Positions 1 to 9,898 of a stretch of DNA of 44,780 nucleotides are shown here, one piece after another (positions within the stretch are counted from its first letter, which is position 1; the number at the start of each line of letters is the position of its first letter). The notes under the pieces were generated by a model that was not told the origin of the DNA, ran no database searches, and saw only the letters and a list, made by a program, of their open reading frames with translations. The stretch is from Saksenaea vasiformis B4078 (taxonomy: Eukaryota; Mucoromycota; Mucoromycetes; Mucorales; Saksenaeaceae), in contig JNDT01001996.1 in the NCBI GenBank assembly GCA_000697055.1, positions 1-44,780 of the forward strand, written 5' to 3'. The position numbers and the translations under genes were made by a program.

Positions 1-11
1 AAAAACCCCAA

Positions 12-47
<36 letters not shown>

Positions 48-93
48 GTTAATTCCTCCATACATTCTCGTAAGCTCTCTCTCTGATTTTTAC

Positions 94-1466
94 TCTTCGC
101 CCGGTAATAATCGTGCGGCCACTAGTTTCTTTAGTTCTGGTGCCACCATGGCCAAGTTCCTCAGAACAAGCATCATGGGTGAGAGTGTTGCATCAATGTG
201 GTGTCCTTGGGTTGATGAAATTGCATCGTCAGGATCTTCGCCGGGTATCAAATAATGAAGTGATCGTTCGAGAACGCCAGTAAATAGATCTGTCACAGAC
301 TGTCTTCCTTCTTCTGGTGACTTGTACAATGTTTCTAAAGGTGGATGTCCTTTCCATACCGGAAGCATAACAGGTTCAGGATACTGCATCATTGCATGAA
401 GTGCATGCGAATGAGGTGGTGAAAGTGGAAGCGGCTCGGGGAAAGGAAGAAGGAAAATGATTTCAAAGATAGGAATTAAACAACCATTGAATTTTTCTGC
501 CGTAGCCGTTGCCTCTTCCTTGGATCGATGCCTTGAATCAACCAGCATCAAATTAAACAATAATTTCAATGCCTCGCTGACCACCGACACAGGCTGGATA
601 GGGGATGTCGGATCGTACGGTGTTTTGGCTTTTAGCAAGTCGACATGACGTTGGGAAACCTATAATAATAGATACATCTAAAAACGTTCGAAACAACGAA
701 CTGTTCCCCCCCCCCTCGCCCTTCTTTTCATGTCCTTTTTTTTTTCTTTACCTTCTGGATCGCTTGTGCAACATCGAGTGCTATTAATCGTTCCACAAGG
801 TCATGGCGATTCACCGTCATGAAAAAGAGAATACGGCAAAGTAAAAATTGAGCATCCATGCTCAAGTCAGGAAACAAGAGATTTTTACAGCATTGATCAA
901 TGCATCCCAGTTCCTCCACCACGGTCTTGGTGGATTCCTTGAGCAAAATACAGTTGGCGAGGCATTTTAACGCCTCCTGAGACGAGGGCGTGTCGATCAC
1001 TTGCGTCGCATCCACTAAACCGCCACACTTGGCCAAAATAGCGATGCCCTACGTTTTCACATGGGTTTACAATCATCAAAAGATAAGAAATAAAGCAATT
1101 AGACGTTTCCGCTTACTCGCTCCGTAAACAATGCTTCGCTCCCGTCCACCTGGCGTCCCACAACTTTAAGCACTTGAAGCGCTCGCGTTTTATCTGTAGA
1201 ATATATATATCTAAGCGCAAAGCCTCCTCTTACTCATGGCACAAACCTGATGTGTCATCCGATGCATCGGATGACTCGAGATCTGCCATGATGATTTCGA
1301 TCAGATGACCTCGTTCATCGCGAGACAATGCTATGTAGGTTGCTATGATGAGCTCTATCTCTTTCTCTCTTTCTTTCTTTCTTTTTTATATATATCTCTG
1401 TTGTTTTTGGCCTTTACCGGCAGCATCACGCTCCACTTTTTCGAACAGTTCCGCTTTTGAAAGCAT
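94..1466 (-). CDS. RIC8: Ric8/synembryn-like guanine nucleotide exchange factor, 3' end outside window
   Basis: Ric8 proteins are cytosolic armadillo-fold chaperones and exchange factors for heterotrimeric G-protein alpha subunits. Exons read on the minus strand are 1466-1418, 1342-1247, 1193-1117, 1048-752 and 659-94, with matching phases. The reading frame contains the family block with ALQVLK, a GR, then LFTERGI, followed by helical repeats with CLANCILL and the LLFNLML segment, and ends at AARLLPGEE. I chose the ATG at 1466 because the N-terminus of fungal Ric8 is short before the ALQVLK block; upstream in-frame sequence has no ATG. A stop follows GEE directly, but it overlaps a GTAAAA donor at 93, and Ric8 proteins normally continue well past this point. 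I therefore read it as an intron whose next exon lies left of the window. The family call is from remembered motifs and is confident; the N-terminus is less so. Confidence 0.8.
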
Positions 1467-1849
1467 CTTTCTCCGACAAAGCAGAAAAGCAAAAGAGCTT
1501 CTCTTTTTCCTGCTTGGACCTCGGGGTAAAGAGCTCAGCTTGTTTCTCAGCTCCTTGCCCCGACCACAGTCACAGTCGATGGCTGCATTTGCCACTTCGC
1601 TTCTTTTTTTTTTTTGGTCAATGCAACTCCCGCGTTCTACTTACTACTTGCATCGAATGGCACTGTGTTTTATCATGTTGTGTACATGCCAGCAAACCAC
1701 ATGGAATCGTTATTCCATAGGAGATACGTACCTGATAACACACGGGGAACGGGCGCATAAAGCAGGCGTTTCTTCTTCTTTCTTCGGCTCTGCATCTTAA
1801 GAGAAATCTCGGCGAAGTTTTTGTTCAATGCATCCCCACATCGTGTCAG

Positions 1850-2075
1850 CTAATCCATGTGTAACTTATGTTCACCACTTAAAAGCATTGTCCTACCGAG
1901 CGTTCGCTCATTTCCCCGCCATGGATCGTCAGACAGCTGCGTTCGTTTCATGTCCTCTGCTTGCATAAAACAAACTATCCTGCCAGCCATCACCAGTCCT
2001 TTACCTAAATGTAAGTGCGGGCTTTGCTGCTTGTCGCACGACAAGCATCCCTTTGGGTTGAGCAAAGAGCGGCGG
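1850..2075 (-). repeat. Dispersed repeat, copy C (short, inverted, diverged)
   Basis: On the minus strand this segment matches the central part of the repeats at 25135-25929 and 37085-37802. Shared blocks in the same order include an AAAGCCC(C)GCAC block, GCAGAGGAC followed by TGAA and CGA, a GACAATG block, and AAGTGGTGAAC followed by AGTTACAC. The match to copy B is best and contains small gaps. Only the middle of the longer copies is present, so this is a fragment. Homology was judged by eye. Confidence 0.6.
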
Positions 2076-2167
2076 TCGGAAAGATCAAGTTCTATGCTTT
2101 ATTTGACCCATTCGATCCGTTCCTTAGCAAACATCGGCTCTCCATGGTAACGTCAATTCTACACAGC

Positions 2168-2365
2168 TCAATTGAGGGATTCTAGCTCTTGTGTTACCTC
2201 TATGTAATCGATCAGAACGGGGACATTGTCCAAAGGCAGAGGTACCGTAAAAAAAAAAGTCCTGGGAAATTTGTCATTGAACGTTATGAGTAGCACGTCG
2301 TTATGTTCCAAAGAGACTGGCCATTCTTTTCCTTTTCCGTCTATTTGATTAGCCAAAGGATCATG
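2168..2365 (-). CDS. Unassigned coding-like stretch, possibly one exon of a broken gene
   Basis: The minus frame reads ANQIDGKGKEWPVSLEHND, then LITFNDKFPRTFFF, and closes with LIDYIE before a GTAACA donor-like site near 2198. Its composition looks like protein rather than random sequence, but I do not recognise a family and no in-frame ATG opens it. A short continuation after an acceptor-like AG near 2168 would end after about 24 more residues. The decayed repeat copy lies immediately downstream, so this may be a truncated gene or chance. Confidence 0.2.
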   Translation of the reverse strand, partial: HDPLANQIDGKGKEWPVSLEHNDVLLITFNDKFPRTFFFTVPLPLDNVPVLIDYIEVTQELESLN

Positions 2366-2543
2366 GGCAAAAAAAAAAAAAAAAAAAGAGGTACCTTGCT
2401 ACATGTTAACCCCGCTCTCTAAGCCTCCGACATGCGAGACATGGAGGGGATGTTGCACACTTTTCTCGAACCTCATCGATAGGTACGGCTCAATCGTTCC
2501 GAAGAAAAAAAGGCACTGACATGCTTTCTGTCTTTAGTTCGAC

Positions 2544-3469
2544 ATGTTAACATCGGTTGTTATTGGTGCAAAAGCAAAGCAGACGGCTACAGTCGTTTGG
2601 CTTCATGGTCTTGGTGATTCCGGTGCAGGCTGGTCCTTCTTGGCCGATGAATTAGCCAATGTTTTACCTCATGTCAAATGGATTTTCCCTAATGCGTAGG
2701 GTCGCTGAAGCCAATGGATGCCAAGGACACTCACTCATTTTCTCTCTTTAGGCCAAATAAGCCTGTAACACTCAACGGTGGTTTCCAGATGCCAGGTAAC
2801 AAAAAAGAAAAAAAAATAATCATCACGAGAATGTACAGATGATAAGTGACACGGACAAATAGCTTGGTTTGATATCCTCGGTCTCGATAAATCAAGTCTT
2901 GACCGTGAAGATCAACAGGGCATGTTGAGTTCGCTGGCATCCAGTAAGTAAGAAGATAGACGACAGTAAAAGGCAGATTTATTTATGCATACTGATTGTA
3001 TGGGGGGTCTTTTTTTTAAGTCAATCAGATTGTTCGTGATGAAGTGGATAAGGGGATTCCCGCGAATCGTATTGTCCTGGGTGGATTTTCTCAGGGCTGT
3101 GTTATGTCTCTTCTCGGAGGTCTGACATCCGAATACAAACTTGCTGGTATTATTGGCTGTAGTGGTTGGCTTGCCATGGCAAACAAAATTCAATCGGTAA
3201 AAAAAAAAAAAAAGAGGAAAAAACGTAACGAACTGACGTTTGTGTTTTAGATGGCTTCTGAGGCAAACAAACAAACGCCTATCCTCATGTGCCATGGTGA
3301 TTGTGATCCAGTGGTTCGCCCTGAGTTTGGTAAAGAGTCGGCTGCCTATTTGAAAAAATTGGGCTATAATTTGACCTTCAATATGTATCCTGGTCTTGCT
3401 CATTCAGCAGACCCGAAAGAGTTGGCCGATATTGCCAAGTTTTTGGAAAAACATGTACCCGCGGTTTAA
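2544..3469 (+). CDS. Acyl-protein thioesterase / lysophospholipase, alpha/beta hydrolase
   Basis: This cytosolic hydrolase removes palmitoyl groups from S-acylated proteins (APT1/LYPLA family) and can act on lysophospholipids. Five exons, 2544-2695, 2752-2795, 2863-2943, 3021-3196 and 3251-3469, join in phase to 223 aa, the usual size of the family. Visible motifs are VVWLHGLGDSG near the N-terminus, the nucleophile elbow GGFSQG (Ser about 116), CHGDCDP (Asp about 170) and the catalytic His in LAHSA (about 202). The ATG at 2544 follows an AG by six bases, so an upstream non-coding exon or a short extra exon is possible. AATAAAA repeats just after the stop can serve as polyadenylation signal. 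The call is secure. Confidence 0.93.
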
Positions 3470-3796
3470 TGTTTGCTGCAGGAAAAAAATAAAATAAAAT
3501 AAAAGACGACGATAAGCCAAAAAAAGAAAAAAAAAGAAGACTTCCTTCTCTCCCTCTTTCGCACGCAACCTCCTCTCTCTCTCTTTCTCTTTCTCTTTCT
3601 CTGTCTTACTTTGCTGTACGCAACAACTACTCGGACCCACGAAAACGTCTCTCAATGACGTTCTTGTGCCATTGCATCGCCTCATTGCTGTAGTCCTGTT
3701 TTTCTTTCTTTTCTTTTCTTTTACCCCACGGAAGAAATAATAATAGTAATAATAATAAATTAGCCAGTTCGTGCGACAGAGAACTAGAAAAGGTGA
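3470..3796 (+). promoter_or_regulatory. Thioesterase 3' end and promoter region of the next gene
   Basis: AATAAAATAAAATAAAA at about 3488-3504 is a likely polyadenylation region. A CT-rich pyrimidine tract (about 3543-3605) and an AAT/AGT microsatellite (about 3737-3760) follow, typical of fungal promoter DNA. No gene is visible. Confidence 0.4.
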
Positions 3797-4525
3797 ATGG
3801 CCGACAGCACTGCCGAGCATCCGACAGCATCAACGACGACGGCGACGACGACGACTGCGTATCCATCGTTATTACCCACACAAGATTCTTCTTCGCGCAC
3901 TACAAACTCTCGTTTACAATGGCTTATCGCACTGGTTCCCGTCGTCGGCGCTTTGATACTTTATCTATGTCTACGTCTGCGGAACGCTCGACGACGACGT
4001 AAACAGGAGGACGACGAAGAGAACCATCCATCGACAGCAGAGAATCCATTAAATGATCCATCCATGCGGCCAACCATGCCTCCTCCCTCCTTCACAGCAC
4101 ACACCTTGGGCCGCGACCGCCGCGGTCGCATCCGTATCCCAGCTAGACCGCTGATCCAATTATCATCTTCGGGAGCACCCTCTCTAAGACAGCAACCCTC
4201 CAGTAGCTCACTGCTTTCATCCACTTCTTCTTTTTGGCGTCGTTTACACCATCAAGGTTCTACAGAAGATGAATTTGATCATCGTCGACGTCAACGCAAT
4301 CGTCGCAGACGACGACGACGACGACGGGCACCACGAACACCACCCCCAATCTATCCAGGTTCACCACCACCGAAATACGAAGATGTTGTCGGTCCAGAAG
4401 ATGACGAACCGTTGGCACAGGTGCAAACACGATTAACAACCGACGAACCTCGGGAGACGGAAGATGAACTCCTAGTTCATGTACAACAACGGCTAGCTGC
4501 ACCACAAACTACGCAAACATCATGA
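3797..4525 (+). CDS. Single-pass membrane protein with twin PPxY motifs, possible Rsp5/Nedd4 adaptor
   Basis: This is an intronless 242-aa protein. Residues 1-39 are Ser/Thr-rich. Residues 41-60 form one hydrophobic segment (about LIALVPVVGALILYLCL), followed at once by a basic stretch, so the C-terminal part is probably cytosolic by the positive-inside rule. Residues 65-120 are acidic then proline-rich, 121-145 are Ser-rich, and 168-178 is nearly all arginine. Two PPxY motifs, PPIY (184-187) and PPKY (192-195), sit six residues apart and are followed by acidic residues. PPxY motifs bind WW domains, and this layout (membrane anchor plus cytosolic PPxY pair) is that of fungal adaptors for the Rsp5/Nedd4 ubiquitin ligase. 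The family itself is not recognised; the adaptor role is inference. Confidence 0.65.
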   Translation: MADSTAEHPTASTTTATTTTAYPSLLPTQDSSSRTTNSRLQWLIALVPVVGALILYLCLRLRNARRRRKQEDDEENHPSTAENPLNDPSMRPTMPPPSFTAHTLGRDRRGRIRIPARPLIQLSSSGAPSLRQQPSSSSLLSSTSSFWRRLHHQGSTEDEFDHRRRQRNRRRRRRRRRAPRTPPPIYPGSPPPKYEDVVGPEDDEPLAQVQTRLTTDEPRETEDELLVHVQQRLAAPQTTQTS

Positions 4526-5764
4526 TCATCTAGATTTCCACCGACGAAGGGAGGAAAGGGGCGGGGGTAAAAGAGAAGGGGCAGCAACTTTCTTTTTTTT
4601 TTCTTTTCTTTTTTGGTGCGAATGGACTTCATCTCTAAAAAGAAACCACTTTATTTGAACTCTAAAGAGGCGGGAAAAAAAAAAGAGAGAGAGAGAGAGA
4701 AGGGTTGCCCTCTGGATCCGGCAAGACCAAGGATACCGTTGTCTCTCCTCCTTCTCCTCGTCCTCCTCCTCCTCCTCACTCACACCCACACGCTCTCTCT
4801 CTCTCCGCGTACAGGTTGTATGCCCGTGGGCAAGTACTTTGTATTCATTGACGAAAGAAGGGCAAAAAAAGAAAAAGAAAAAGGAAGAATAGAATATTCT
4901 ACTCATCTTTTCCATTGCTGGGCAACTTCTATCATTTCTTATTAGCTAATGGGCATATCCAAGGGATGATGAAGGATTTTCACGTTCCCTTTGTTATTCA
5001 ATTTGCTATGGATAAAGTAATATACAACAAAGGGCACGGACCATCTCCGAGACCGTTGCTAGATTGTCCATATTTGAAGACAACTAGTCTGGCCTCCATA
5101 CACGCCTGTTCCACCGCGTTTGAAGGGGGACTGTTGCTTTTTTATTATTTTCCACGAGAATGACGGAGGTGTTACGATTCTTTGGTCTTTGAAGGGGTTC
5201 CATCCTCACAAACTGTCTGATTACCGACATCTGCGGCAAACCGGGCGCCTTCATGCGTTCAAGTGACACGACGTCCCCATCATAAGGTCCTAGCGTAGTA
5301 GAAACTGTCCACATGGCTATCTAAAAGAAAAAAAAAAGACGATTCTATTCGCCATGGATGGAAGGTCTCAATCTGTATTCTTAACGCAAACGCACGGACA
5401 AAGGGCTGTGTCCATTTTCCCCTGATTGGGGCCCAAGCTAATCTGTCCACTGAATCAGAAGTGTGTGCGTCTCTTAGAATGATCACTTGCTGAAGTAATA
5501 CTTAGGACAGTGCAGAGCTTTAGATGTGATAAGTGGTCGACTGATTTCACTACATTTGCAAAAAAAAAAAAAAAAAAAAAGCGTTGCCATGGTATTGCGC
5601 GTAATACAATAGAGTCCTGCGTTATTTTTTCTTCCTTTTACACAAACCCAAATAGTAGTTAAACATTTTTTTTGCTTCCTATTCACCATGTACACAAGCC
5701 AAAGACAGCTTGTGAATCAATTGAGCTACTACCTAGCATGCCCACATTCATTGGGTGGTTTACT
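4526..5764. other. Intergenic, low-complexity DNA with one unassigned minus ORF
   Basis: 4560-4900 is purine/pyrimidine-biased low-complexity DNA: GA repeats near 4687, CTC repeats near 4745 and CT repeats near 4795. A minus-strand ORF at 5314-5084 (76 aa) is preceded by a pyrimidine tract and AG, so it could be a terminal exon. It contains TLGPYDGDVVSLERMKAPG and later MEPLQRPKNRNTSVIL. I recognise no family and could not join it to the ISY1 gene upstream. The rest shows nothing. Confidence 0.4.
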
Positions 5765-6880
5765 TTAATCAATAGACAAGGAAGAGAGAAGCTACAGAAC
5801 GTAAATCGTCAACAATGATTGCTAAATTTCGGTGTTGCTTACCTGTTGTTTTCGTCTGTTCACCAGATACGTTTCTATATCCTTCTGATTCGGTACAACA
5901 CCGATCTCCATCTTCAATGCGTCAATGTCCATGGGCTCTCCTTTCTGTTCTTCTTCTTCTTCTTCTTCATTTTCCTCTGGTTCTGCAATATCTGGCAACT
6001 GTGCAGTGTGCTCTGCCAAATTATCTTCGTGTTCTTTTTCATATTCTAACAATGCACCATCCTCTTCATCACGATAACCATAGTAATCAGCATCGATATT
6101 CTTATAGATCTCCGCTCGTGAACGTCCTTCTGGTTGGGGTGCTAGTAACAGGTTAAAGAAAAAAAAAAGGGGAGATTATCAAGCACTTTTTTCTTTGCTT
6201 CGTTTTTACCTTCTTGTTCAAAAAGTTCTCGTACACCAGGAAGATCTTTTGCTCGACCAAAGTACCTGCGATGCTATTTTAGTTTCTCCTTATCCATCAG
6301 AACTCTAACCATTTTTTACCTGTATCCTCTTGTTCCTGGTACTTCTTTGCCTTCGGTAAGTATCATTCTTGGACCTGCCCGCTAATGATGATCATCATCA
6401 TTCTGAGGTTAGACCTCGTCCTAGCTGTCTCTTCTTTTTTTTTATCCAATGCTTACTGAATAGTCGGCACCACCTAATTCCCTTATCCTCCGTTCCCAAT
6501 GGTGTTTCTCTCGCATCAGTCGGTTGATATCGTCATTCAGATCACGCACTTGATAATCTGACAGGCTCACTAAGGAAGAAAAATGAATTCAAGATCCCAT
6601 AGCCATCGTTCCATTCCCTACCATCTTGGATCTTGGATACTTTTCGGGCTATTTCTCCTAGTAAATCGCGTCTCCATCTTTCACATTCACCGATTGTGTT
6701 AACACTGGATGCAAGAGCAGGACGTCTCTCTCGCTTCCTCACTAAACCGAGCTCCGCAGCTTGCGCTTCACGGAAACGATACAGCATAGACTGAGCCTTT
6801 TCTTCATTACGTGCCTAACGAATTCGCGAGTTAAAGCAACCGACTCGATCGACGTTACCCGTCATCGTGATCCTTACCAT
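5765..6880 (-). CDS. ISY1: Pre-mRNA-splicing factor ISY1
   Basis: ISY1 is a nuclear protein of the Prp19-associated (NineTeen) complex that works in the catalytic steps of splicing. Seven exons, 6880-6878 (only the ATG), 6814-6622, 6569-6457, 6381-6320, 6265-6210, 6141-5843 and 5791-5765, join in phase to 250 aa. The start [12 protein letters not shown] is that of the family and needs the unusual split directly after the start codon. Further family blocks are [40 protein letters not shown], the IRELGGADY block, [18 protein letters not shown] and [24 protein letters not shown] block is followed by an acidic run. The last exon (nine codons with stop) was placed because it gives the expected short tail after RRKQQ; reading through the last intron instead would add six other residues. 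Confidence 0.93.
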
Positions 6881-7824
6881 TCTGAGGGTTCACCAACCAA
6901 AACGGGCCCTGCTGCGTTGTTTTTTCCGTGACCACTGCGGCGGCATTTCAACTGAGGATTGATCTTTCCATGATTCAGGGAACGAGATCACTGTGTCCCC
7001 CGAACCGACAGCAGAAGACGGCCAGTAGCCACCGCAAGGAAGAAAGAGATAGATTACTTTCGATAGAAGATACGTTTTTTTTTATTTCATAATTGGGAAA
7101 ATAGGTATCGTTTAAACAAGAGCTCCATTCCCTTGATTATACTTGCTATTTCTTCATCCGTCCCGTTCATTGAACTATTGTTGACACTGTCCTAAAGCCA
7201 GAAAATGCATACAGAACCACAACAAGGATCAGCACGCACGCGCTGAGTCCATGAAAGGGCCCCTGGCACAAATGAGAGGCTCAGTTATGTCAATATTACC
7301 GCACAATTCCAAATGGACGTATACTGAAACGTGTCATGTTTAGCCCAAACCAGAACAGATAAAGTGGCTCATTTTCTGTACGCTATTTCTTTTTTGCCCA
7401 AAACTTTTAGTGAACTGAGTTGTCCCTTTTGTATCTGGTGGTATTTGCATTCTACATGGCGAATGAAGCCCAACGATAGACCTACATGGAGACGATCGAA
7501 ATCCGGTCTGGATCAATTGATCAGACCAGTGAACAAAGAAAAGAAAAAAAAATGCGCCCAGCGTGTCGTGCACCAATAAGTAGCCAGGCATGGCACCTAT
7601 TCGAGTCATCCGCAGGCGTGGCTAGTTTACAATATCAATTTCGACCAACATCAAACGGGCGATCGAATGTATCGAAAAAGGACGTCGAAGGAGGGGGGGA
7701 GAGCACGGATGTTTATCCCGTTACCATGGAGGACAGCGAACGCTGAAACGAACGAACCCCTGTCCATAAACTACAAATATGGGAAAAAAAAAAAATAAGA
7801 TAAACGGACATCACCCGTGCCTTT

Positions 7825-7857
7825 AGTACTACTACTACTACTATTACTATTACTATT
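7825..7857 (+). repeat. (ACT)n / (ATT ACT) microsatellite
   Basis: About eleven trinucleotide units, ACT repeats grading into ATTACT repeats, in a non-coding stretch. Confidence 0.9.
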
Positions 7858-7973
7858 CAAATGAATGTTGCTTCGAGGTGATTCTATGCATGTTTTTTTT
7901 TATCTCTCTTCGTATGGCTTTCCAAGCAAGGGTCCCGGGAGCACAATGACATCAGTCAACAACGGCGCATGTT

Positions 7974-7975
<2 letters not shown>

Positions 7976-8013
<38 letters not shown>
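7976..8013 (+). repeat. (CA)19 microsatellite
   Basis: An uninterrupted run of about nineteen CA dinucleotides followed by a related CTCA/CACG tract. It would read as a His-Thr repeat in one frame, but nothing supports coding. Confidence 0.95.
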
Positions 8014-8016
<3 letters not shown>

Positions 8017-9898
8017 ACGCTCACTCACTCACACGCGCACATCTTGACTTCTTTGTCCCGCTCTGCATCGAAAGTGAGGAAGCCAGGACCCATTTTTGCT
8101 GCAGCTGGCTTTTCCGATGATGTGGCTGAAGCGAATGAGCAGTAATCGAACAAATCATCCTACAGCAGGGCGACGCAACCTTCTACAATAGCTCTTCATT
8201 TTGCACACAGTAGTAGTGCAAGGAAAGATTATCCTTGCCTAGGAATTCGTTATCCTAGTTTTACAGGAGAGTGTCGTTCGTTTCTGTACCATATCTTTCT
8301 TCGGATACGGTTATGTTCCCGTTGTCCTGTATTTGGAGTTTGGTTTGGACTGGAATGGACTATACTTCTTGCATAGCATTGTTGATGACAATCTATCCGA
8401 AACTTCCACGTTGCCAAGGCTGGCTTCGTTCTTTCAAAGATCGAAAGGGACTGTTTGCCTTGGAAAACGGGCTTGTTTATCAATTCCTAACCATTTGTGG
8501 AGAAAAGGTCTGATGCAACTACGGGGTAAGGCTCATTGTTTGTTCGTCTTTTACTGCACTTCTTCCATTTCATCAGATATCTCGGGGCACAAGGTTACGT
8601 TACTTTTCGGCGGCGCCTCGGTTTCCGGCACACAGGCCTTACCCTGTTTAGCATGTGTGTGTTTTTTGTAAAAAAAAAAAGAAAAGAAAGTACAGGCATG
8701 ATATCATTTTTCATCGTTCACTAGCGTGGAAGATTGAATATATAAGTATGTGTGGCTTCCATTTCGATCTTCAACGCCTTCTTTTTTTTATTATTACTTT
8801 CTTTCTTTTTCTTTTATTTTTCTTACTTTGTTATTATGTTGTCTGACTTTAGTACATGTACAGAGTCCATGGTATGCCTGATGACTATTTATGTTGTATA
8901 AGAAGCATGCATCAGTACATATTTCAATCCGTTTCCGATGCTTCCAACTGGTAAACACGCTGAGCTGAGCAGCACCTGGCTGATGATTGGCCGGTTCATA
9001 TTTGGCATGGAAGTCAGGGATCACATGTGATCCTGTGTACCTCTTGCGGAACTTGCATTTCCTTATCTGTTCCATGTCACCCAAGCGGTTACCCAGACCA
9101 TATGCGATTAAAAAAAAAAAAGGGTTTTACAGAAATTTCTTTGTTGGCGAGATTATGCCATGACAGAACATGATGAAATTGGAAAGGAAATGGCAAGTGA
9201 CTTGCAACAACTGCAATTTGACAAGCTTTAGACAAAGTATAAGTAAATGCATCTCCGAAAAACTACTTCAGCATGGACCATCTATCCACTTTGCCTTCTG
9301 TTTCTTTTTTTTTTTTTTGCAGCAATGCCTACTATTCTGACTTTGGCCATTGTGGCACGAGGAATACCTGGTATGACGTATTGTGATTTTGTTTATTGAT
9401 CAAGGCTCCGCGGAGTTCTCCCCTCTTGGACACTTTTTCCAAAAACCAAAGATGATTGGCTATGCAGATAAACAGTATTATCCTGAGATACCCCGTTTTC
9501 TTTCTTTTCTTTTTTTTTGTTATGTTAATTTGGATAAGCTGGAAGAAGATAGTGCATTTTGCAGCGATCGCAGTGTAAAATAAACATACTCTGATTTACC
9601 CCCCGATTACAGTTACATCGCGCGCCTAACCATGATCGCCTCGTTTATCTGCAGGAGGGAAAAAAAACATTTACATACTATCTCCTTGAGCTGGAAAGAA
9701 AAACGCTTTTTTTGCGGGGTAAGTGTGACTTTAATCGAATCAGCATGGATTTAAAGATCATCGTTTCCTAATTTCAACAACGATGACAATAATAAACTTT
9801 TTTTTTCTTTTTTTCGCCACTAGAATTAAGACCCAACAAGGATCTTCTTTACTTTCCCTTTTTCTTCTTCTTTCTTCTTTATCTCTTCCAAAGAAAGT

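Larger units (their letters stand above)
1467..2543. other. Intergenic region between Ric8 and the thioesterase
   Basis: It holds a short inverted copy of the dispersed repeat (about 1850-2075) and one unassigned minus-strand coding-like stretch (2168-2365). It also has A/T homopolymers (for example around 2370-2388) and the divergent promoters of the two flanking genes. The ORFs opposite the first Ric8 exon are shadows. Confidence 0.5.
6881..9898. other. Long gene-poor stretch between ISY1 and the P5 ATPase
   Basis: The first 200 bases are the ISY1 promoter. I find no recognisable protein in about 3 kb. Short ORFs at 8271-8513 (plus), 8333-8671 (plus) and 9084-8794 (minus) look uncharacteristic of coding DNA. 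A short plus frame at about 9161-9229 opens with MTEHDEIGKEMASDL and stops; nothing supports it as an exon. Two microsatellites (listed separately) lie here, and pyrimidine-rich DNA at 9800-9890 leads into the ATPase start. A lineage-specific gene cannot be excluded. Confidence 0.4.

Noticed and set aside
2912..3403. 163-aa minus ORF opposite the thioesterase exons
   Set aside because: It overlaps conserved exons with catalytic residues on the other strand and crosses their introns.
3961..4505. Arg- and Val-rich minus ORFs opposite the PPxY protein
   Set aside because: Products of the CGA/GAC-repeat composition of the plus-strand gene.
5084..5486. Extra 3' exons of ISY1
   Set aside because: The ISY1 frame closes naturally at 5765 with the expected tail; these ORFs show no ISY1 similarity.
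7865..8047. ORF containing a His-Thr repeat
   Set aside because: Generated by the (CA)n microsatellite; no support for coding.
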